Shown: positions 51,835 to 59,624 of the stretch, one piece after another
Layout of the letters: each line of letters starts with the position of its first letter
Position numbering within the stretch: the first letter of the stretch is position 1
Source: Hasllibacter sp963833115
GTDB taxonomy: Bacteria; Pseudomonadota; Alphaproteobacteria; Rhodobacterales; Rhodobacteraceae
NCBI GenBank assembly: GCA_963833115.1
Contig: CAWHWS010000002.1
Location: 2,046,001-2,110,000, forward strand
Reading direction: 5' to 3'
Length of the DNA: 64,000 nucleotides
Notes under the pieces: generated by a model
The model's input: the letters and a program-made list of their open reading frames with translations, nothing else
The model's database searches: none
Told to the model about the DNA's origin: nothing
Position numbers and translations under genes: made by a program

Positions 51835-52863
51835 TCAGATCGAGAGGCGCGATCCCTGGGCGCCGCGCTCGCGGTAAGGCGTGGTCTCGTAATGCGCGCG
51901 GTAGCACTTGGAGAAGTGCGAGGGCGACGCGAAGCCGCAGGCGAGCGCCACGTTGATGACCGACATGTCGGTCTGCATCAGCAGGTTGCGTGCCTTCCCG
52001 AGGCGCAGCTCCATGTAGTAGCGCTTGGGCGAGCGGTCGAGATAGCGGCGGAACAGGCGCTCGAGCTGCCGGGTGGACATGCCGACGTCGCGCGCGAGGA
52101 GCGAGGGGCTGATCGGCTCCTCGATATTGGCCTCCATGCGCTGGATCACCTGGCTCAGGCGGGGGTGGCGCACGCCGATGCGCGTGGGCACCGAGAGGCG
52201 CTGCACGTCCTGGTCGGTGCGGATGGAGTTGTAGATGAGCTGATCGGCGACGAGGGTGGCGAGCTCCTCGCCGTGGTCGTCGGCGATGATCTTGAGCATG
52301 AGATCGATGGAGGCGGTGCCGCCGGCGGTGGTCAGGCGGTTGCCGTCGACGACGAAGATCGACTTGGTGAGCTGGGTCTCGGGGAACTCCTCGGCGAAGC
52401 TGTCCTGGTTCTCCCAGTGGATGGTGGCGCGGCGGTCCTCCAGGAGGCCGGCGCGGGCCAGCGCGAAGGCGGCGGTGCACAGCCCCCCCACGAGCCCGCC
52501 ATGGCGCGCCTCCCGGCGCAGCCAGCCAAGGAGGCGCCGCGTGGTCCCGAGGTGCACGTCGAGCCCGCCGCACAGCATCAGGGCGTCGTCCCGCTGGAGC
52601 GCGACGAGGTCCTCGTCGACCTCGACGGTGACGCCGGAGGAGGAGGTCACGGTGACGCCGCCGTCGCCGAAGAGGCGCCAGGCGTAGAGGTCGGCGCCGG
52701 ACATGCGGTTGGCGATGCGCAGGCAGTCGAGCGCCGAGGCGAAGCAGTGCATGGAGAAGAGCGGCATCAGCACGAAGACGAAGCGCCGGGGGCGGTCCGG
52801 GACCGGAAGGCGGGACGTGCGGGCGGCGGCGGCGCCGCGGAACTGGCCTGACATGCCCGCCAT
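51835..52863 (-). CDS. GlxA-type transcriptional regulator (DJ-1/PfpI + AraC)
   Basis: 342 residues from ATG 52863, preceded by GGGGAG. An N-terminal DJ-1/PfpI-like domain (about 30-200, with LMLCGGLDVH and GLCTAAFALARAGLL) is followed by a C-terminal AraC helix-turn-helix (about 240-330; LARDVGMSTRQLERLFRRYL and NVALACGFASPSHFSKCYRAH). Relatives include GbdR-type activators of betaine and dimethylglycine catabolism and ArgR-type regulators. It lies next to the liv-type operon, 7 kb from the dimethylglycine-dehydrogenase-like gene, and is divergent from aroG across 208 bases. Confidence 0.87.
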   Translation of the reverse strand: MAGMSGQFRGAAAARTSRLPVPDRPRRFVFVLMPLFSMHCFASALDCLRIANRMSGADLYAWRLFGDGGVTVTSSSGVTVEVDEDLVALQRDDALMLCGGLDVHLGTTRRLLGWLRREARHGGLVGGLCTAAFALARAGLLEDRRATIHWENQDSFAEEFPETQLTKSIFVVDGNRLTTAGGTASIDLMLKIIADDHGEELATLVADQLIYNSIRTDQDVQRLSVPTRIGVRHPRLSQVIQRMEANIEEPISPSLLARDVGMSTRQLERLFRRYLDRSPKRYYMELRLGKARNLLMQTDMSVINVALACGFASPSHFSKCYRAHYETTPYRERGAQGSRLSI

Positions 52864-53071
52864 AGGGCTCCCCAAGGGCTCGCCGCGCGCTCCGACGGCG
52901 CGGCGTGACGGGCCGCCTAGCGCCCCGGGGGAAGGCGGGCAAGCGCGAACGGCGGCCCGGCGCGGGCGAATCGGCCGCAGGCGAAGGATTCGGCCGTTGG
53001 CGACGGGGCGCCCGGATGATAGGCGCGCCAACCGAACGCGTCCCCGGGGCGCAGCGCCGAGGGGACGGGAC

Positions 53072-54463
53072 ATGACGGACGTGGTGGGCGGGGAGGCGGG
53101 CTGGCGGCCGGACGAATGGCGCGAGCGCCCGCGGGTGCAGATGCCGGACTACCCGGACGAGGCCGCGCTGCGCGAGGTCGAGGCCGAGCTGCGCCGGTAC
53201 CCGCTGCTGGTGTTCGCCGGCGAGGCGCGGCGCCTGAAGGGCGAGCTGGCCAAGGCCGGGCGTGGCGAGGCGTTCGTCCTGCAGGGCGGGGACTGCGCCG
53301 AGAGCTTCGCCGACTTCGGCGCCAACGGCATCCGCGACACGTTCAAGGTGATGCTGCAGATGGCCGTGGTCCTGACCTACGGGGCCAAGGTGCCGGTGGT
53401 GAAGATCGGGCGCATGGCCGGGCAGTTCGCCAAGCCCCGGAGCGCCCCGACGGAATCGAGGGACGGCGTCGAGCTGCCCTCCTACCGGGGCGACATCGTC
53501 AACGAGCTGGACTTCACGCCCGAGGCGCGCACGCCCGCGCCCGAGAAGATGCTGCGCGCCTACACGCAGGCGGCCGCGACCCTGAACCTGCTGCGCGCGT
53601 TCTCGACGGGCGGCTACGCGGACCTGCACGAGGTGCATCGCTGGACGCTGGGGTCCACCGACCAGGGCGGGATGCGGCGCTACGCGGAGGTGGCCGAGCG
53701 GATCGGCGACACGCTCGACTTCATGCGGGCCGCCGGGGTCAGCCGGGACGCGGCGCACACGTTGCGGGAGGTGGACTTCTACACCTCCCACGAGGCGCTG
53801 CTGCTGGAATACGAGGAGGCCCTCACCCGCGTGGACACGACGACCGGGCGCTGGCTCGCCGGGTCGGGGCACATGATCTGGATCGGGGACCGCACGCGCG
53901 ATCCCGAGGGCGCGCATGTCGCGTTCTGCCGCGGGGTGCAGAACCCGATCGGCCTCAAATGCGGGCCGACGATGACGGGCGGGCACCTCAAGGCGCTGAT
54001 GCGGGCGCTCAACCCGGGCAACGAGGCCGGGCGCCTGACGCTGATCGCGCGGTTCGGGGCGGGGACGGTGGGCGAGCACCTGCCGCGCCTCGTGCGGGCG
54101 GTGCGCGAGGAGGGGGCGGAGGTCACCTGGCTGTGCGATCCGATGCACGGCAACACGATCAAGTCGCCGAGCGGCTACAAGACGCGGCCCTTCGATTCGG
54201 TGCTGCGCGAGGTGCGCGAGTTCTTCGAGGTGCACGGCGCCGAGGGCACCGTGCCCGGCGGCGTGCATTTCGAGATGACGGGGCAGGACGTGACCGAATG
54301 CACCGGCGGCGTGCGCGCGGTGAGCGACGAGGACCTCTCGGACCGCTACCACACGGCGTGCGATCCGCGGCTGAACGCGTCGCAATCGCTCGAGCTCGCG
54401 TTCCTGGTGGCCGAGGAGCTCTCGGCGCGGCGGGGCTCGGAGCGGGCGGCGCTGGCGGGCTAG
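53072..54463 (+). CDS. aroG: 3-deoxy-7-phosphoheptulonate synthase, class II
   Basis: 463 residues from ATG 53072. It condenses PEP with erythrose 4-phosphate, the entry to the shikimate pathway. Class II (plant-like) landmarks: FVLQGGDCAESFADFGANG, VVKIGRMAGQFAKPRS, WIGDRTRDPEGAHVAF, and the metal-binding CDPMHGNTIK. Length is normal for the class (about 460). There are no other aro genes nearby. Its stop overlaps that of the convergent PAS-type gene by 4 bases. Confidence 0.96.
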   Translation: MTDVVGGEAGWRPDEWRERPRVQMPDYPDEAALREVEAELRRYPLLVFAGEARRLKGELAKAGRGEAFVLQGGDCAESFADFGANGIRDTFKVMLQMAVVLTYGAKVPVVKIGRMAGQFAKPRSAPTESRDGVELPSYRGDIVNELDFTPEARTPAPEKMLRAYTQAAATLNLLRAFSTGGYADLHEVHRWTLGSTDQGGMRRYAEVAERIGDTLDFMRAAGVSRDAAHTLREVDFYTSHEALLLEYEEALTRVDTTTGRWLAGSGHMIWIGDRTRDPEGAHVAFCRGVQNPIGLKCGPTMTGGHLKALMRALNPGNEAGRLTLIARFGAGTVGEHLPRLVRAVREEGAEVTWLCDPMHGNTIKSPSGYKTRPFDSVLREVREFFEVHGAEGTVPGGVHFEMTGQDVTECTGGVRAVSDEDLSDRYHTACDPRLNASQSLELAFLVAEELSARRGSERAALAG

Positions 54464-55251
54464 GCCTCGCCGCCCCCGCCCTCGCTCCCGCCGTCGCCCC
54501 CGCTCCCGCCGTCGCCCTCGCCCTCGTCGCGGACGATGCGCAGGCGGGGGGGGCCTTTGGGGCGGAGCGGGGGCGGGCCGTCCTCGGCGAAGCCGCGGGC
54601 GAGCAGGGCCGGGCGGACGGGGCGGATCGGGGGCGGCGCGGCCGGGCGGCGGCCCGGAGCGCGCGGGCGCGGCGGGGCGATCGAGGGGGGGCGCTCGTCC
54701 GTGCGGCCCTCCGCGGCCAGGTCGCGCCGCGCGGCGCCCGCGATCTCGAACCGCCTGGGGGCGCCGCGGCCCGTGGGCTCGCCGGCGAGGCAGCCCAGCG
54801 CGCGGGTCGCGTCGCCGAGGTCGCTCAGGAGCGGCAGCAGGATCATCGCGGCGCGCAGCGGCGGGCGGCCCGATTCGGCGGGCGCGCGAAGCGACAGGCG
54901 CACGATCTCGGGCCCCGTGAACACCGCGTCGACGAGCGCGCCCAGGCGCGGGCGGTCCGCGACCGCGAAGAGCGCGGTCAGCGGCATGCCGCGCACCTCC
55001 ATGCCCATGAGGTCGTCGGCGTAGCCGCCGGCCATGCGGATGCGCGCGGGCGCCGGGGCCATGCGCTGCACGACGAAGAGGCCGCCCACGGCGGCGCCGA
55101 GCGCGCGCGGGTCGACATCGGCGCGCAGGGGCAGGAGGCGGTCGCCGCGCAGGGCCTCCCAGTGGGCCTCCACCTGCGCCAGGACGGCGGCGGCGGCGCC
55201 GAGGTCGCGCAGGCGGTCCTCCCCGCCATCGTCCGGTCCGCGATGGGTCAT
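54460..55251 (-). CDS. PAS-type (PAS_5) protein with a low-complexity tail
   Basis: 263 residues from ATG 55251. The first 150 residues (LAQVEAHWEALRGDRLLPLR and MAGGYADDLMGMEVRGMPLT) match the small PAS_5-type proteins common in Rhodobacteraceae. The rest is Pro/Arg-rich and ends in a Gly/Glu/Asp/Ser run of about 25 residues. There is no kinase or effector domain, so it may act as a sensor or adaptor. It is divergent from gmk with a 190-base promoter region between them. Confidence 0.7.
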   Translation of the reverse strand: MTHRGPDDGGEDRLRDLGAAAAVLAQVEAHWEALRGDRLLPLRADVDPRALGAAVGGLFVVQRMAPAPARIRMAGGYADDLMGMEVRGMPLTALFAVADRPRLGALVDAVFTGPEIVRLSLRAPAESGRPPLRAAMILLPLLSDLGDATRALGCLAGEPTGRGAPRRFEIAGAARRDLAAEGRTDERPPSIAPPRPRAPGRRPAAPPPIRPVRPALLARGFAEDGPPPLRPKGPPRLRIVRDEGEGDGGSGGDGGSEGGGGEA

Positions 55252-55441
55252 GCTCGCTCCTGTCGCGCGCACCGGGCGCGGATGGAAGCACCATAGCACG
55301 GTTTGCGCGCAATTCTCCGAAAATGCGGACGGCAACGGTGTGTCGCGCGGGGCCGCCGGCGGCGGCGGGGGGCCCGGGCGCCTTGACGGGGCGGCGCGCG
55401 GCGGGCACCCGGCGGCACCGGACCCCGCCTTGGGAGGGCGC

Positions 55442-56083
55442 ATGGACAGGCGCGGCCTGCTGATCATCCTGAGCTCCCCGTCTGGGGCGGGCAAGTCGAC
55501 GCTGGCGCGGCGTCTGCGGGACTGGGACCCCGGCATCGACTTCTCGGTCAGCGCGACGACGCGCGCGCCGCGGCCCGGCGAGGCCGACGGGCGCGAGTAC
55601 CATTTCGTCACGCGCGCGGCCTTCGAGGAGATGGTGGCGGCGGGCGGGATGCTCGAGCACGCCGAGGTGTTCCAGAACCTCTACGGCTCGCCCCTGGCGC
55701 CGGTCGCCGCCGCGCTGGGGCAGGGGCGCGACGTGCTCTTCGACATAGACTGGCAGGGCGGGCAGCAGGTGCGCAACAGCGCGCTGGCCGGCGACGTGGT
55801 GAGCGTCTTCGTCCTGCCGCCCTCGATCGCGGAGCTCGAGCGCCGGCTGGTGGCGCGCGACCAGGACCCGCCCGAGATCGTGGCGCGGCGCATGGCGCGC
55901 TCGCGCGACGAGATCAGCCATTGGGCGGAGTACGATTACGTCCTGCTGAACGACGACCTGGACCGCTGCGCGCGCGAGGTCGTGGCGATCGTGACCGCCG
56001 AGCGGCTGCGCCGGGAGCGTCGGCTGGGGCTCGCCGAACGGGTGCGGGCGCTCAACGCCGAGTTCGAGGGGAGGGGCCGATGA
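55442..56083 (+). CDS. gmk: Guanylate kinase
   Basis: 213 residues from ATG 55442, behind GGGAGG. Gmk converts GMP to GDP. The P-loop is ILSSPSGAGKSTLARRL; the GMP-binding block is SVSATTRAPRPGEADGREYHF; VLFDIDWQGGQQV completes the active site. Its stop overlaps the start of the next gene (ATGA). Confidence 0.97.
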   Translation: MDRRGLLIILSSPSGAGKSTLARRLRDWDPGIDFSVSATTRAPRPGEADGREYHFVTRAAFEEMVAAGGMLEHAEVFQNLYGSPLAPVAAALGQGRDVLFDIDWQGGQQVRNSALAGDVVSVFVLPPSIAELERRLVARDQDPPEIVARRMARSRDEISHWAEYDYVLLNDDLDRCAREVVAIVTAERLRRERRLGLAERVRALNAEFEGRGR

Positions 56084-56598
56084 TCTGGGAGCTGGACGGG
56101 GTGGCGCCGCAGGTGGCGCCGGACGCCTGGGTCGCGCCGGACGCGAACGTGGTGGGCGACGTGCTGCTGGAGGCCGAGGCCTCGGTCTGGTTCGGGGCGG
56201 TGCTGCGCGGGGACAACGAGCGGATCGCGGTGGGCGCGCGCTCGAACGTGCAGGAGGGCTGCGTCCTGCACACCGACATCGGGTTCCCCCTCACGGTCGG
56301 GGCGGATTGCACGGTCGGGCACGGCGCGATCCTGCACGGGTGCGCGCTCGGGGACGGGTGCCTGATCGGGATGGGGGCGACGGTCCTCAACGGCGCGGTG
56401 CTGGGGGAGGGGTGCCTCGTGGGCGCCGGGGCGCTGGTGACCGAGGGCAAGGCGTTCCCGGACGGGAGCCTGATCCTGGGGGCGCCGGCCCGGGCGGTGC
56501 GGGCGCTCGACGAGGCGGCGCGCGCGGCCCTGATCGCGAGCGCGGCGGGATACGTGGCGAACGCGGCGCGGTTCCGCGCGGGCCTGCGCGAGGTCTGA
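56080..56598 (+). CDS. Gamma-carbonic anhydrase-like hexapeptide protein
   Basis: 172 residues. Left-handed beta-helix repeats (APDAWVAPDANVVGDVLLEA and onwards) carry the three zinc histidines of the family in CVLHTDIGF and VGHGAILHGC. Relatives (YrdA, PaaY, CaiE) range from carbonic anhydrase to thioesterase-like activities; the true reaction here is unknown. It overlaps gmk by 4 bases. Confidence 0.9.
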   Translation: MIWELDGVAPQVAPDAWVAPDANVVGDVLLEAEASVWFGAVLRGDNERIAVGARSNVQEGCVLHTDIGFPLTVGADCTVGHGAILHGCALGDGCLIGMGATVLNGAVLGEGCLVGAGALVTEGKAFPDGSLILGAPARAVRALDEAARAALIASAAGYVANAARFRAGLREV

Positions 56599-56672
56599 GG
56601 CGCGCGCCGGCCGGCTTGCGCGGCACGGCGGGCTGCGGCATCGGGCCCTCGGGCCGACGAGGAGATGCCGGG

Positions 56673-57857
56673 ATGACGAGGACCACGCCGCCGAGGATGC
56701 ACTGGCCCGCGGGCGCGGGGCGGCCGGTGGCGCCGCCCCTCAACATGTCCGTGGTCTACGCCGCGGACACGCCCGACGGGCTCGACGCGCAATACGAGGG
56801 GCGCGCGCCCGGCTACACCTATTCGCGGGAGGGGCATCCGAACGCCTCGGTGCTGGCGGACCGGATCGCGGCCCTGGAGGGCGCGCCGGGCGCCGGGATC
56901 GTGACGGGCAGCGGGATGGCGGCGATCACCGCCGTCCTGTTCGCGCTCCTGGAGGCCGGGGACCGGGTGGTGGGGGGCGATCAGCTCTACGGGCGCTCCC
57001 TCCGGCTGATGGCGCAGGATCTGCCGCGGATGGGGTTCGCCGCGGCCTTCGCCGATCCGGGGGATGCGGGGGCGTTCCGGCGCGCGCTCGCGGGCGGCGC
57101 GCGGCTGGTGCTGGTGGAGGCGGTGTCGAACCCGGCGCTGCGGGTCGCGGACATGGACGGGATCATCGCCGCGGCGCGGGAGGCGGGGGCCCTGGTGGTG
57201 GTGGACAACACGTTCACGACGCCGGCGGCCTACGCGCCCTTCGCGCACGGCGCGGACGTGGTGCTGCATTCGGTGACGAAGCTGCTGGCGGGGCATTCGG
57301 ACGCGATGGCGGGCTGGGTGTGCGCGCGCGACCCCGGGATCATGGCGCGGATCGAGGCGACGGCGGTGACCCTGGGGCTCACGCCCTCGCCGTTCGACTG
57401 CTGGCTCGCGGAGCGGGGGGTGCACTCGTTCGCGCTCCGGTTCGAGCGGGCGAGCGCGACGGCGGCGGCCCTGGCGGACGCGCTCGCGGCGATGCCGGGG
57501 GTGGCGCGCGTGGTCTATCCGGGCCGGGCGGACCATCCGGACCACGCGCGGGCCGCGGCCCTCCTGCGCGGGCGCTGGGGCAACATGGTGAGCTTCGAGG
57601 TGGAGGGCGGCCGGGCGGCGGCCAACGCCCTGACGGCGGCGGCGGAGGGGATCGCCTTCGCGCCGACGCTGGGGGACGTGGGCACGACGCTCTCGCACCC
57701 GGCGAGCTCCTCGCACCGGGCGCTCACGCCCGAGGGGCGGGCGCGGCTCGGCATCGGGGAGGGGTTCTTCCGCGTGTCGGTCGGGCTCGAGGAGGCGGGG
57801 GACCTCACGGAGCGATTCGAGCGGGCCGTCGCGGCGGCGCGGGGCGCGGGGCGCTAG
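56673..57857 (+). CDS. Cys/Met metabolism PLP-dependent enzyme (trans-sulfuration family)
   Basis: 394 residues. This is a fold-type I PLP enzyme of the cystathionine synthase/lyase group. The PLP lysine is Lys203 in HSVTKLLAGHSDAM. Other family motifs are YSREGHPNASVLADRIAALE, TGSGMAAITAVLFAL and VVDNTFTTPAA. Candidates are cystathionine gamma-synthase or beta-lyase, O-succinylhomoserine sulfhydrylase and methionine gamma-lyase; the sequence alone does not separate them. Tail-to-tail overlap of 4 bases with the next gene. Confidence 0.9.
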   Translation: MTRTTPPRMHWPAGAGRPVAPPLNMSVVYAADTPDGLDAQYEGRAPGYTYSREGHPNASVLADRIAALEGAPGAGIVTGSGMAAITAVLFALLEAGDRVVGGDQLYGRSLRLMAQDLPRMGFAAAFADPGDAGAFRRALAGGARLVLVEAVSNPALRVADMDGIIAAAREAGALVVVDNTFTTPAAYAPFAHGADVVLHSVTKLLAGHSDAMAGWVCARDPGIMARIEATAVTLGLTPSPFDCWLAERGVHSFALRFERASATAAALADALAAMPGVARVVYPGRADHPDHARAAALLRGRWGNMVSFEVEGGRAAANALTAAAEGIAFAPTLGDVGTTLSHPASSSHRALTPEGRARLGIGEGFFRVSVGLEEAGDLTERFERAVAAARGAGR

Positions 57858-58327
57858 GCCGCGGGGTCCGCGCGCAGGAGCAGGAGGTCGAAGTCGAGGC
57901 CCGGGGCGCAGCTCGAGACCTCCCGCCGGACGAGGCCGGGATCGGGCAGGGGCGGGGTGAGCGCGCGGTAGGGGCCGGAATAGCCGGCGCCGTGGAGCCG
58001 CTCGGCGAGGTCGATGGCGTCGAAGAGGGGGGTCATCACCGAGGAGAGCACGACGTCCGGGGCGACGCGGGCCAGGAGGGCCGGCGAGACGTCGGCATAG
58101 GCGGCGAAGACGACGCGCTCCGCCGCGCCGACCGAGACGCCCGCGGACCCGGACTGGCCGATCACGAGGACGGTCCCGCCGAGGCGGGGCCCGGGCGCGG
58201 ACGCGGCCGGGACCCGTTCGTCCCACAGGGGGAGAGGCATGGCGGCTCGCGCGCCCAGCGGCGCGCGCGCGCGCGGCGGCGCCGTGCCGGGCGCGGGAGC
58301 GCTTCGAGCCGTCGACTGGGTCCTCAT
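57854..58327 (-). CDS. Small conserved protein of unknown function, divergent from phoR
   Basis: 157 residues from ATG 58327. I recognise no domain for certain. A low-complexity, Ala/Pro/Arg-rich N-terminus leads into an ordered part: GTVLVIGQSGSAGVSVGAA, VVFAAYADVSPALLARVAPD, VLSSVMTPLFDAIDLAERLH. The alternating hydrophobic strands and Asp-rich turns suggest a Rossmann or receiver-like fold, without the phospho-acceptor pattern. A PHO box at 58384-58412 points toward it, so it may be phosphate-regulated. The extent of the true N-terminus is unclear. Confidence 0.55.
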   Translation of the reverse strand: MRTQSTARSAPAPGTAPPRARAPLGARAAMPLPLWDERVPAASAPGPRLGGTVLVIGQSGSAGVSVGAAERVVFAAYADVSPALLARVAPDVVLSSVMTPLFDAIDLAERLHGAGYSGPYRALTPPLPDPGLVRREVSSCAPGLDFDLLLLRADPAA

Positions 58328-58383
58328 CGGTCCACCCTCCTGCCGGCGCCTGTCGGCCGGGCCGTCGCGCGCCATCGGACATT

Positions 58384-58412
58384 ATGTGCCGAACGTGACA
58401 GTGCCTTGACAA
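58384..58412 (-). promoter_or_regulatory. PHO box between the unknown gene and phoR
   Basis: On the minus strand three 7-mers repeat every 11 bases: TTGTCAA, CTGTCAC, GGCACAT, separated by four bases each. The first two match the PHO half-site CTGTCAT in five of seven and six of seven positions. The box lies 57 bases upstream of the minus-strand gene at 58327 and 61 bases upstream of phoR, so it could serve either. Confidence 0.55.
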
Positions 58413-58472
58413 GTGCGTCGCGGCACGCGCCTTGCGTTGCGTTGCATCCGGGGGGCGCGGGGAGGGGGATCG

Positions 58473-59501
58473 ATGACGGACGCGTCCGACCTGCTGGCGG
58501 CGATGCCGGGCCCGTCGGTCCTCCTGGACGGGGACGGGCGGATCGCCGACGTGAACCGGGCGGCGCAGGTCCTGCTGGGCGCGGGGATCGCGGGGCGCAA
58601 CTTCGTCACCGCCCTGCGGCAGCCCCGCGCGGTGGACGCGGTCGAGAGCGCGCTCGGCGGCGAGGGGGCGATCGGGGAATGGCGCGGCAGCGAGGCCGGG
58701 CGCGACACCCGCTGGGAGCTGCGCGCCGCGCCCCTGCCGGACGGCGGCGCGCTCCTGACCTTCGAGGACCGGACCGGCGGGGCGGAGATCGACCAGCTGC
58801 GGCGCGACTTCGTGGCCAATGTGAGCCATGAGCTCAAGACGCCCCTGACGGCGCTCCTGGGCTACATCGAGACGCTGCGCGGCCCGGCCCGCGGGGACGC
58901 GGCGGCCCGCGAGCGGTTCCTGGGCGTGATGGAGGGGGAGGCGCGGCGGATGAGCCGGCTGGTCTCGGACCTTTTGTCGCTCAGCCGGGTCGAGGGGGAT
59001 GCCCGCGTGCGGCCGCGCGGGACCTGCGACCTGGCGGACGCGGCGCGGGCGGCCGCGCGGGTGCTGCGCGCGCGCGGCGGCGGCGAGGGCGAGGAGCGGG
59101 TCGCGCTGCGGATCGAGGCGGCGCCGGTGCGGGGCGACCTCGACCAGCTCACGCAGGTCGCGAGCAACCTGATCGAGAACGCGCTCAAATACGGGGCGAA
59201 GGACGGCGCGGTGCGCGTGGAGGTCGGGGAGGCGGGGCCGAAGGCGATGATCCTGGGGCCGGCGCGGCGGCTGACGGTGGCGGACGAGGGGGCGGGGATC
59301 GCGGCGCACCACCTGCCGCGCCTGACGGAGCGGTTCTACCGCGTGGACACGCATCGCAGCCGGGCGGAGGGGGGCACGGGGCTCGGCCTCGCGATCGTCA
59401 AGCACATCGTGGCGCGGCACCGGGGGCGGATGCGCATCGAGAGCGCGCCGGGGCGCGGCACGCAGGTGATCGTGGACCTGCCGGCGGACGGGGAAGCGTG
59501 A
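58473..59501 (+). CDS. phoR: Phosphate regulon sensor kinase PhoR, soluble form
   Basis: 342 residues. A PAS domain (about 5-100) precedes the histidine kinase core: H-box FVANVSHELKTPLTALLGYI, N-box LIENALKYGAKDG, G-boxes VADEGAGIAAHHLP and GGTGLGLAIVKHIVARH, all intact. Unlike E. coli PhoR no membrane helix is visible, so it should be cytoplasmic and sense the Pst/PhoU complex indirectly. The gene is followed by pstS. A PHO box lies in its divergent promoter region and another begins 12 bases after its stop. Confidence 0.9.
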   Translation: MTDASDLLAAMPGPSVLLDGDGRIADVNRAAQVLLGAGIAGRNFVTALRQPRAVDAVESALGGEGAIGEWRGSEAGRDTRWELRAAPLPDGGALLTFEDRTGGAEIDQLRRDFVANVSHELKTPLTALLGYIETLRGPARGDAAARERFLGVMEGEARRMSRLVSDLLSLSRVEGDARVRPRGTCDLADAARAAARVLRARGGGEGEERVALRIEAAPVRGDLDQLTQVASNLIENALKYGAKDGAVRVEVGEAGPKAMILGPARRLTVADEGAGIAAHHLPRLTERFYRVDTHRSRAEGGTGLGLAIVKHIVARHRGRMRIESAPGRGTQVIVDLPADGEA

Positions 59502-59512
59502 CGGCGGGACGC

Positions 59513-59541
59513 TTGTCATCGGCATGTTACGTACCCGTCAT
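59513..59541 (+). promoter_or_regulatory. PHO box upstream of pstS
   Basis: TTGTCAT (59513-59519), ATGTTAC (59524-59530) and CCGTCAT (59535-59541) repeat every 11 bases with four-base spacers, the arrangement bound by PhoB dimers. It begins 12 bases after the phoR stop and ends 83 bases before the pstS ATG, so pstSCAB should be induced by phosphate starvation. Confidence 0.75.
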
Positions 59542-59624
59542 CAAAACGGGGGGCGGGCCCCGGTAGGCGGGCGCCAGCCGGGCGGGGAACGCCCGGATCC
59601 CGCAAGAAACGACGGAGCATATCG

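Noticed and set aside
51782..55921. A minus-strand open frame of about 1,379 codons covering the GlxA regulator, aroG and gmk regions
   Set aside because: It is out of frame with the recognisable GlxA-type and PAS-type proteins and has no conserved motif, so it is a GC-driven shadow.
58406..58411. TTGACA read as a -35 element of a phoR promoter
   Set aside because: No acceptable -10 follows at 16-18 bases, and the hexamer is part of an 11-base-spaced PHO repeat on the other strand, which explains it better.
56052..59525. A minus-strand open frame of about 1,157 codons opposite the PLP enzyme and phoR
   Set aside because: Repetitive Arg/Pro/His composition, no motif, and opposite to clear genes.
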